Position numbers and translations under genes: made by a program. Positions 1-7,519 of a stretch of DNA of 20,583 nt are shown one piece after another. The first letter of the stretch is position 1. Each line of letters starts with the position of its first letter. The DNA comes from Acanthamoeba castellanii str. Neff (Eukaryota > Discosea > Longamoebia > Acanthamoebidae), in NCBI RefSeq assembly GCF_000313135.1, contig NW_004457410.1, forward strand, positions 21,712 through 42,294, in the 5' to 3' direction. Below the pieces are notes generated by a model. That model made no database searches, had not been told where the DNA came from, and saw nothing but the letters and a program-made list of their open reading frames with translations.

Positions 1-29
1 ACACACACACACACACACACACACACACC
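1..29. repeat. (AC)n microsatellite at the window edge, inside an intron
   Basis: An uninterrupted AC dinucleotide tract starts at base 1 and stops about 30 bases before the acceptor AG of the first visible LETM1-like exon. It is therefore most likely the 3' part of an intron of that gene. Its true length is unknown because it is cut by the window edge. Confidence 0.9.
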
Positions 30-59
30 ATTTGACTGACTGATTACGGGGCCGAGCAG

Positions 60-1185
60 AAGGTGGACGCAGCTCTGCGCGAGACGATATCGACGCTGCC
101 GGAGGATGTCGTGGAGGAAGCCGAGCTGGAGATGGACCTGCAGAAGGGCACGCCCTCCGACCGACAGCTCAAGCTCGAAGTACTCCGCAACACCAACGAG
201 AAGCTCAGGTACAGTGTTGTTTGTTCTTCTTTGCCATCTAGAGTTTTCGTTTGTTCTGACCACGCGCGCGTTGCGTGTTGCGTGTCGTGTCGTGTGTCGC
301 GCCTAGGGAGGAGCTGGAGGAGGAGGCCGAGACCTTCAAGGAGATCGAAGCGTTGGAGAGTCCGGGCAGCGTCATCCCCGAGGAGGACGCCGAGCATTTG
401 CGTGACGTGGCCGAGGCGCTCTCCGTGCTCGCCTCGCCCGTCTCGGCTGAACGGAAGGCCCTCGAACAGCTTGAGGCTCGCGAGGCCCTGCTCGCCCGCG
501 CCAAGGTATTTTGTTTACATTCCTTTCGAATTCGTGGCATTCCATTCGCTATTGCTCACCCAATCCATCCCACCGCGCCATTTCAGACGCTCAAGGACCA
601 GGAGACGGCCACCGTGGTCGATGCGGTTGTGAAGGCGGTCAAGACGCGCTCGGTATGGCAGTTTTTATATTCGTTGGCAGTGCTGTGTGTGTAGCGTGCG
701 TTGGCGTGTTGTGTGCGATTCTCACCACCACAAAAATTTGCGTAAATGCAGGATCGATCAAAGGAGAGGCTGGGCCAGCAGCTGGAGGACCTGCTCGACG
801 ACCTGCGGGAGGAGCTGTCCGAGACCGAGCAAAAGCTGGGCGACAAGATGGTCCTTATCGACAAGGACAGGGACGGCGTCATCACCACCGAGGAGGTCGC
901 ACTCGCCTGCTCGCTCCTCAAGGATCGGTACATTCCCCTCACGACACTCATCGTCGCACACGCACCAAGCACATCACCGCACACACCGCACATGCACGCA
1001 ACACGCTGATGTCTTGCGGTTCGCCCACATACAGGCCGTCGGATGCGGAGATCAGGAACGTGCTGCGTGTGCTGGACGCCGACGAGGACGGAGTTGTGGC
1101 GCTGGAGGACGTCCAAAAGATCCGCCAAAAGCTGGAGGAGCTCCATCTCGAGGAGGCGCCCGCCGAGGAGAAGGAGCGGAAGTGA
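60..1185 (+). CDS. LETM1: LETM1-like mitochondrial inner-membrane protein, C-terminal part (5' end outside window)
   Basis: Five exons are phase-consistent: 60-208, 307-505, 587-652, 752-927 and 1035-1185 (stop TGA 1183-1185). The first acceptor is the AG at 58-59, so upstream exons lie outside the window. The product is a helical, Glu-rich coiled-coil stretch followed by two canonical EF-hand loops. The first loop (DKDRDGVITTEE) is near 858-893 and the second (DADEDGVVALED) near 1075-1110; both have acidic residues at positions 1, 3, 5 and 12 and Gly at 6. A charged tail (EEKERK) ends the protein. LETM1 proteins sit in the mitochondrial inner membrane, act in K+/H+ or Ca2+ exchange, and end in coiled coils plus an EF-hand. 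The membrane segment and the LETM1 ribosome-binding-like domain are not in the window, so the family call rests on the C-terminal architecture. Another coiled-coil EF-hand protein remains possible. Confidence 0.72.
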
Positions 1186-1360
1186 AGGCTCACCCCCGCA
1201 CGCGAAGAACGAAAACGAAGAGCGAAACCAAGAGAGAAGAAAGAAAAGCTGCCGACAAGAGAAAAAAGAGAAAAAACGTTTCTGTCGACAGAGAGAAAAC
1301 ATAAACCACTTGAATTGCGGTCGGTTTGCCACCGGAGGTGCTCCTGGGCCAGAGAGGACG
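1186..1360. other. Short intergenic region: LETM1-like 3' UTR and CorA-like promoter
   Basis: The region is purine-rich (GAAA/AGAG runs at 1205-1300) with no credible ORF. It must hold the 3' end of the LETM1-like transcript and the start of the next one. No clear TATA box is visible. If the proposed first exon of the downstream gene is wrong, the intergenic region would extend to about 1558 and include the A/T-rich block 1445-1558. Confidence 0.5.
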
Positions 1361-4300
1361 ATGGAGTTCCACCACCGCCCCCGGCATCACCTGCCACACA
1401 ACAGCAAGCACTCGAGCCACAACACCGCCCATGGGTGCGCCATTTTTCAAATTTGATTCAAATTAGCAAATATATTTTTTTACAAAAGAATACTTTGGAA
1501 TTATATTGTTTATTATATTGTTATATTCCATAACAATTAATCCAAATATTGATTAAAGTCGTGCGCAACGTGTAGAGGAAGAGGAGCACCAGTCATATGA
1601 TTGCCTGGTGGCGCAGACGGCGCTGGTGGTGCCGTTTCACTGGGGCGACGCCGGGAGGGCGCCCGGGGAGAAGAGCCGCCTGGCGCGGTACCTCCTCATG
1701 GACAAGCTCCTCAGCGCTTCGTCGTCCACCCCGAGACCGGCCAGCGCGAATTTCTCTGGGAGATGAACCGCACCATCCCCTTCGAGATCGGTACCGCCAC
1801 TCTGTGTGCGTGTGCGTGTGCGTGTGCGTGTGCGTGTGTTGTGGGCAGGCACTCACGATCGCGCGCGAACAGGCGAGCTCTCGGCATATCTGAAGCACAT
1901 CCTGGGGTGGGACGACACGGTCAAGTACTACCAGGAGAATCGCTCGGCCCGGGAGCAGGCCTTTGGGCTCGCGGGCGGCGCCGCCGCCGCCGCTGCGAGG
2001 CGGACCGCGGCCAAGGGGCGCAACGGGGACGAGGAGCTGATGGAGGAGGTGGTGAGCAGCGAGGACATGAAGGGCTTCGAGGGCGTGGAGGTGTGGAAGT
2101 GCCAGCGGCTGGTGATGGCCGACCACGTCCGCCGCACCGTCTTCCCGCACACGCGCCTATGGGCTCACGCCGACGCCAACAAAATATCCATCGAAAGGTG
2201 TGTGCGTGAGTGCGTGTGTCGTGTTGTGCGAGTGCTGTGTGTGTCGTGCTATGTGTTGACGATCGAGTGGCGCGCAGTTCGAGCAACACGCTCGGCGGCG
2301 ACCCGCACGAGGAAGCGCTGCTCGGCGGGTGGCAAACGGAGCCTGCGGCCGAGGCCGAAGGGAATGGCAAACAACAGAAGGAGCGTGAGCGGCGCGTGTC
2401 GTGTCGTGTCGACATCAGCCAGGTGGAGCTCCTTCTCTACCCGCTCGGCAACGGACTCCTCCTCTTCCACCTCGATTGGAAGCCCGACCCCACCTGTCCG
2501 CTCGCCCTCGACCAGCTCCGATCGTACGTGTGTCGTGTCGTGTCGTGTCGTGTCGTGTCGTGTCGTGCTTATTGAAGGTGTGATCAGGTGGCTCTACATG
2601 GCCAAGTTCAAGCACAAGGTGCGGGGCATATTCTACGGGTGGACGCTGGGCCAGGAGGACGCCCAGAAGCCGAGCGGCGCCTATGCGAGCGCGCACCTCG
2701 ACTCCCTGGGGAAGCTGGCCCACCCTATGCACGTCCCCCTCGGACCCGCGCCTCTACTGTGCTGGCCACCGTGTGACCGCGCGTGTGTGTGGTATGTCGT
2801 GTGTGTCGTGTCGTGTCGCGGGTTCACAGCTATGAAGGCAGCTTCGCATCGTTGAGCTGCATCGGAAATTGGTTGGTCCATTTGCCGCACGAGAACTCGC
2901 TCCACCCACCTCGCCGCATCTCCTACTCTGCCGTACGCCTGCATTCCGACCCACTCTACTAACCACGGAAACACACGCACGACCGCACACACCGCACCGC
3001 ACTCACTGCACGCACCGCACTCACCGCACTCACGCACAACGCACACACTGCACACGACACAACTGACGCGAGCCATTGGGGGGGGGGCAATAGTACGCCA
3101 GTCACCACACGGTGGTGGTGATCGACAGGCAGCCCACCAAGAGAGATCTGCGCGACTATCTGCGGCATCTCACACGAGGTACCATTCCACTTACAGACAA
3201 CCTCTTCTCTCTATCTAAACTAATGGGTCACTGTGTGTGTCGTGTGTGTCGTGTGTGTCGTGTGTGTGCTGTGTGTACGACCAGCATTCAATGTGAGCAG
3301 CATGACGCCGGATGTGCTGCTCCCGGAGGCGATGAACCACCACACGCTGGAAAAGATCCTGCCGCACCGCCGCAACAGGTTCGACCCCGGTTCACTCGAG
3401 ACCCCGACCTCTTGCCTCACTGACCTTATTGTGCGGTGTGCGGTGTGCGGTGTGCGGTGTGCGTATTCGTGTCGTGTCTAGATACCTGGGTGTGTCGGTC
3501 GAAGGCAACGTCTCCTTCAGCTGGCTCACCGAGGACTCCAATCCGCTGTTTGAATGCGTGACGTGGCCCAAGGTGCGACACCGAGTGGACTGCCTTTACA
3601 CCGAATTCTCGTATTATTTATTTATTTTTTGGTGGTTGCAGGTCTACCAGGGCATCTACCTCCTGTTGGACGTGCACACGTACGCCACTTCTCGAACACG
3701 CACACGCACACTTCGTCTTTTTGTTTCTCACACCGCACGCGACACGACCAACGACACGACACGACACGACCCGCGAATGACGCAGGCGGGGCGAGGGAAG
3801 TGTTCTGTCGGAGCTGTCGCACATGTCGGCCAAGGTGGCCGAGCACCTGCACCTGTCGACCTTTGACAAGCTCGAGAAGGACAGGCTCCGGCTACGCTCC
3901 GTCGCGGTACCGCGGCATTGGAAAAAACACGCGTGTGCGGCGAGGCGTGTTTGCGTGTTCTGTTATCTCACCTTTCCGCACATGACACGACACGACACGA
4001 CACGACACGACACACACACGACACACGCAACACACGCAACACGCGCAGATGCAAATGATCAAGTACTCCCTGGGTATGTCGAGCGACGTGTGTAGCGGCA
4101 TGTCCGAATATGCCCAGTACTTCACCACCCTCAGAAAGGTGTTGAGCATTCCGAGCGGCAAGCAGAAGATCAGGGAGGAAATTGAGCATGTGCTCAACAT
4201 CGTCGAATCGGTGCCCGCTCCCTTTCGCTCCCTTTGTTTCCCCCAACGCGTTGTGGTCGTGTTCCAACCGGTGTGTGTCGTGTGTCGTGTGTCGTGTGTC

Positions 4301-5168
4301 GTGTGTCGTGTTGCGCAGGTGTACATGGAGGAACAGCGGCGAAAGAAGCACGAAGAGAAGAAGAACTCCAAGGAGCGGGAGCTGGCGCGACGCAAGATCG
4401 AGAGCATGAAGGAGGCCCGGCGGCAGCGCTTCGAGACACTCATCTCCATCGCCGGTTCGATCTTCACTCCTCCTATTGTGTCGTGTCGTGTGCGGTTGTT
4501 GTTATTGTTGTGTGCGTGCGGTGCGTGCGTCTGTGCGTGTCGTGTGTCGTGTGCGTTGCTCACAACGACACGCGGTGCACAGGAACGGTGACGCTGCCGC
4601 TGGTGCTGGTGGGCGGCCTGATGGGGATGAACCTGGATGACCTGCCTTCCGTGGGCTTCTGGCCCCTTATGGGCTACTCGGCCCTGGCTTCCTTCATCCT
4701 CTTCCTCCTTCTCATGCTCTGGTACGCACACACGCTCCGCGTCCTCTCTCCGTCCACGCGCTCACACCTTGAGCATGTGTGTCGTGTGTGTGTCGTGTGT
4801 GTCGTATTTCGTGTGTGTGTCGTGTGGGGAACAGGTACTCGAAGGTGCACAACTTCATCTTCCGGCGGTTTTGGGCGCGCGACGTGGCAGTGCTGCGGCA
4901 CCATCACCAGCTGCCGACCGAAGTGGAGGAGGACTACGAGGACGAGGACGAGGACGTGGATCACTATTACTACAACAACTACAACAACAACACCAACTAC
5001 CACAACAGCCACAACAACCACTACCACAACGTAGACAACCACTCCAGCTCCAGCTCCAGCTCCTACGGCGGCCGACAAAACACCGGAGGCGACCCATCGC
5101 TCGGCGACCCTCGCGCTCACGCCGCCGCCGCCGAGTCCGACACAACACCCCTCCTCTACCGCGGCTAA
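1361..5168 (+). CDS. CorA/Mrs2-family Mg2+ transporter with long N-terminal region and Tyr/Asn/His-rich tail
   Basis: Proposed exons: 1361-1434 (tentative), 1559-1790, 1873-2197, 2278-2523, 2588-~2770, 2830-2932, 3094-3178, 3285-3378, 3482-3572, 3642-3679, 3786-3906, 4049-4210, 4319-4454, 4583-4721 and 4835-5168 (stop TAA). All phases agree if one base is missing near 1711, giving about 787 residues. The family is set by the hallmark GMN triplet at the end of the first of two C-terminal membrane helices (LVLVGGLMGMNLDD, 4606-4641) and a second helix at 4666-4721. A charged helix rich in Lys/Arg/Glu precedes them, as in CorA. CorA/Mrs2 proteins form pentameric Mg2+ channels. The tail after the second helix is acidic, then rich in Tyr, Asn and His. 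The start is uncertain: the first exon is a phase-compatible guess, and the exon 5 donor could also be 2759 or 2783. Localisation (plasma membrane or mitochondrion) cannot be read from the sequence. Confidence 0.8.
1435..1558 (+). other. A/T-rich putative first intron (or promoter block) of the CorA-like gene
   Basis: This is markedly A/T-rich (a run of T at 1476-1482 and repeated TTATAT blocks), unlike the G/T- or C/A-repeat introns downstream. The borders GG|GTGCGC and AAAG|TCG would join a short His-rich ATG exon (1361) to the open frame upstream of 1596 in phase. The acceptor lacks the usual pyrimidine before AG. The alternative is an intergenic terminator/promoter with an unrecognised start further down; an in-frame ATG exists at 1698. 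Confidence 0.4.
1802..1841 (+). repeat. Intronic (TGTGCG)n tract
   Basis: About six copies of a TGTGCG hexamer occupy most of the intron 1791-1872 of the CorA-like gene, between donor GTACCG and acceptor CAG. Confidence 0.85.
2530..2567 (+). repeat. Intronic (GTGTC)n pentamer tract
   Basis: About 7.5 perfect copies of GTGTC fill the intron 2524-2587 of the CorA-like gene. The same unit recurs, imperfectly, in several neighbouring introns. Confidence 0.9.
2960..3061 (+). repeat. Intronic C/A-rich degenerate repeat (CACCGCACT-type)
   Basis: Degenerate CACCGCA and CACTCAC units occupy intron 2933-3093. Their complement resembles the GTGCGGTG units of other introns in this gene, so the same repeat class appears in opposite orientation. 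A run of nine or more G lies just before the acceptor (3078-3087). Confidence 0.75.
3231..3272 (+). repeat. Intronic (GTGTGTGTC)n tract
   Basis: Several copies of a nine-base GTGTGTGTC unit lie in intron 3179-3284 of the CorA-like gene. Confidence 0.85.
3430..3463 (+). repeat. Intronic (GTGCGGT)n heptamer tract
   Basis: About 4.5 copies of GTGCGGT lie in intron 3379-3481 of the CorA-like gene. Confidence 0.85.
3982..4045 (+). repeat. Intronic (CACGA)n and CACACGCAA repeats
   Basis: Perfect CACGA pentamers (3982-4012) are followed by CACACGCAACA units up to the acceptor of intron 3907-4048. CACGA is a rotation of the complement of GTGTC, so this is the intron repeat class on the other strand. 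Confidence 0.85.
4271..4310 (+). repeat. Intronic (GTGTGTC)n heptamer tract
   Basis: About five copies of GTGTGTC fill the second half of intron 4211-4318 of the CorA-like gene. Confidence 0.88.
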
Positions 5169-5312
5169 CTGCTAGTCCACGCTCACGCACACCGTCAAAC
5201 GTGTGTGTGTGTGTGCGTTCGCTGACGTGGCTGTGTGTGTTGTGTTGGGGACCACGTGAGTACGGGGATATATGCACACGATTAATGTTTTTATGATAAA
5301 TATATAAATATA
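5169..5312. other. Convergent 3' intergenic region
   Basis: This 144-bp gap separates the CorA-like stop and the glycosyltransferase stop on the other strand. It holds a short GT tract (5201-5216) and an A/T-rich block (5281-5329) with TATAAATA-type sequence on both strands, suited to 3'-end formation for both convergent genes. No gene is seen. Confidence 0.6.
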
Positions 5313-6872
5313 TCATAATATAATATAATCAGGAGCCTTCCTCCTGGCGAACTCGTCCACAAACCACTGGAGCTGCGCCGCATCCTTTCGGTCGCTGAGC
5401 GGCTCCCGCACGTGGAGCAAGTGGCCGGCCCGCCAGTCGAAGGGGGTCAGCCCCGGCCAGTAGTCGTTGTAGTGCAGGTACGGCCGCAGGGCGGCCCCGA
5501 CCGGGAACAGGGCCTTGCCCAGCTTCTCGATGGGCTTGCTCCTGCCCGACCACACGGCGCTGGTCACGAGGCCGTCGAGCGGCGCCAGCTCCCGCAGGAA
5601 GGTGGGCAGCAGCGGGTCTGGCTTATGGTTGCTCTCCGAGCGCTGCACGAACGGCCGGGCGAAGTAGACCTGGCCCTGCTCTTCGAAACGCTCTCTGTTG
5701 CGGCCGATGAAGGTCTTGATGTCAATTCGTGGCTGGTTGGCCTTGGCGTTGTCGATGTCGAAGAGCTGCGGGAATTCGTCCTGGTCGATCAGAAAGATGA
5801 AGTCAAAGTCGGCCTGCCAGCGGAGAAAGGGCTCGTGGGCCTGGACCTGGAGCAGGTAGTCGAACGAGTGGTTGGACTTGCGATTTGGAAAGTCCAGGTC
5901 GACCAGCGTCACGCGCTCGGCCAGGCTCTCGTGCTGGGCCATGGACTGGCGCACCACCTCCATCGGCAAGTCGCGCGTGGCGATGTTGATCACCACGTGA
6001 TCGACGCCCACCACGTCGAGCATCCACAGGAGCCACAGGTCGTCGTCGGGTTGCAGCCAAGTGAACTTCTTGAAGACCACGGCCGCCACCCGCAGCGTGG
6101 CGTCGGGGCCGCGGGCGCGCACGACCTGCACCTCGGCGCCGGCCCATGGCGCTGAGGGGAAGCCGTTGGTCGGCCGCGGCAGCAGTCCGCCCGCGATGAT
6201 GGGCGAAGCCTGGGGGAAGTGGAGCACCTCGGCGAGCGGGAAGTGGACAGTGTCGTTACACGCGTGCACGTCGAACGAGGCCCGAGCGCGCTCGTGGTCG
6301 CTCAGTCGCAGCACCAGCTCGTCGTCGATCAGGAATGCGCAGCGTGCGATGGCGTCGACAAACTGGAAGTGCTTCAGCGCCTTCAATCGGGCCGTCAATC
6401 CGGTGATCTGCAACGCGGCGCATTTCTGCGCGGCGAGCTTGACTCTGGTGGGCACAGTCTGCGACCGATCACCGTGATCGTCGTAGGCCAGCTCCACGGT
6501 TTCGAAGGTGCGCGGGTCGTCCTGCACGGCAAAGTTGGTGTCGACGCCCATGTGGAATTGGAAGACGCGCAGCCGCGGGTCGGGTCGCAGCTCGTTGAAG
6601 CTGACGTTGAGTAGCTGGACCGGCAGCTGCGCGGGGTGGGTGCGGTGGTCCTGCGCGACGGACAAGACGCCGACCGAGTTGGAAGCGCTGAGGTGGTACC
6701 ACCCGATGCGGACCCTTGGTCGCGGCGGACTTGGCCGCAGGCAAGAAGAAGGAGTTGAAGAAGTTGCCGAGTTCCCTGTTGAAGATGCGAAGTCGTGAAG
6801 AGGCCACCAGTCCACCACCAGCCAGAAGAGCGAAACTACAAGAACCACCAAAATCAACAGCGACACTCTCAT
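5313..6872 (-). CDS. Type II membrane glycosyltransferase, GT92-like (DUF23-like)
   Basis: Single exon, 519 residues from the chosen ATG (6870-6872) to TGA (5313-5315). The frame is open to an ATG at 6986, but that lies 15 bp from the upstream gene's stop. The 6872 start gives MRVSLL followed at once by a strong hydrophobic helix (residues ~3-22), then a Ser/Thr/Pro-rich stem: a signal-anchor Golgi enzyme layout. The C-terminal half has the order seen in GT92 enzymes: a segment of the type L-x-W-M-L-D-V-V-G-V-D-H with hydrophobic strands, a Gln-containing segment (YLLQVQAHEP), then FLIDQDEF, whose D-x-D-E-F is the usual metal/nucleotide-sugar motif. The predicted role is galactose or related sugar transfer in the secretory pathway (inference). 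Family assignment is by motif order only; another GT-A enzyme is possible. No introns are needed, unlike most genes here. Confidence 0.6.
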   Translation of the reverse strand: MRVSLLILVVLVVSLFWLVVDWWPLHDFASSTGNSATSSTPSSCLRPSPPRPRVRIGWYHLSASNSVGVLSVAQDHRTHPAQLPVQLLNVSFNELRPDPRLRVFQFHMGVDTNFAVQDDPRTFETVELAYDDHGDRSQTVPTRVKLAAQKCAALQITGLTARLKALKHFQFVDAIARCAFLIDDELVLRLSDHERARASFDVHACNDTVHFPLAEVLHFPQASPIIAGGLLPRPTNGFPSAPWAGAEVQVVRARGPDATLRVAAVVFKKFTWLQPDDDLWLLWMLDVVGVDHVVINIATRDLPMEVVRQSMAQHESLAERVTLVDLDFPNRKSNHSFDYLLQVQAHEPFLRWQADFDFIFLIDQDEFPQLFDIDNAKANQPRIDIKTFIGRNRERFEEQGQVYFARPFVQRSESNHKPDPLLPTFLRELAPLDGLVTSAVWSGRSKPIEKLGKALFPVGAALRPYLHYNDYWPGLTPFDWRAGHLLHVREPLSDRKDAAQLQWFVDEFARRKAPDYIIL

Positions 6873-7001
6873 CTTTGTTGGAGACCGGAGGAACAAAAAA
6901 ATGAGGTCGAAAAAGTCTCGGAGTACGGAGTAATCTAACCGCGCTTTTGGGGCGCGTCCTGTGGAACGACTCATTTTGAACCACAAGCCCCGTTGGGCGC
7001 T
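6873..7001 (-). promoter_or_regulatory. Promoter/5' UTR region of the glycosyltransferase gene
   Basis: Only 129 bp separate the receptor-kinase stop (7002-7004) from the chosen glycosyltransferase ATG, and both genes are on the minus strand. No convincing TATA box is visible. The stretch is open in the glycosyltransferase frame, so an N-terminal extension from 6986 cannot be excluded. Confidence 0.45.
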
Positions 7002-7487
7002 TCATGGCTCACTCATCCCCACCATGCCGCCAAAGAACATACTCACTGCGGTCATATCGGGCCTCTTGGCCGGGTTGCGGTGCCAGCACTTCTTGATGAG
7101 GGCCGCCAGATCTGGTGGGCAGTCGCTCGGGATCGGTGGGCGGCGGTTGGCCAGAATGGCCTCGATCACGCCGTGCAGGTTTCTTCTCTGGTGGTCGCCC
7201 CCGTTGCCTCCGTCGTGATCGTCCGCGTAGGGCAGCTTGCGGGTGAGCACCTGCCAGATGACCATGGCGAAGGAGAACACGTCGGCCTTGTTCGTGATCT
7301 GCGGTTGCACGGTGGTCGATGATGGTGATGATGGGTGGTCGGTCGCGGGCGCGTAGAACTCGGGCGCGGTCCACAGCGGGGTGCCGCCCGCTTGGGTGGT
7401 GGCCACCGTGGTGTTGCCGTGGGTGTGCGCCGCGAAGCCAAAGTCGGCGATCTTGATCGCGTAGCTGCCGTTGATCTTGTCCACGAG

Positions 7488-7519
<32 letters not shown>

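Noticed and set aside
1597..1893. Start of the CorA-like protein at ATG 1597
   Set aside because: That frame gives an Arg/Trp-rich peptide unrelated to the downstream protein; the neighbouring frame from 1559 (QSYDCLVAQTALVVPF) reads as coherent protein.
2960..3061. Regularly spaced short repeats that could suggest a CRISPR-like array
   Set aside because: Units are degenerate, contiguous and without unique spacers, and they lie inside an intron of a eukaryotic gene.
5412..6155. 247-residue plus-strand ORF opposite the glycosyltransferase
   Set aside because: Mirror of the real minus-strand frame; no start context or domain.
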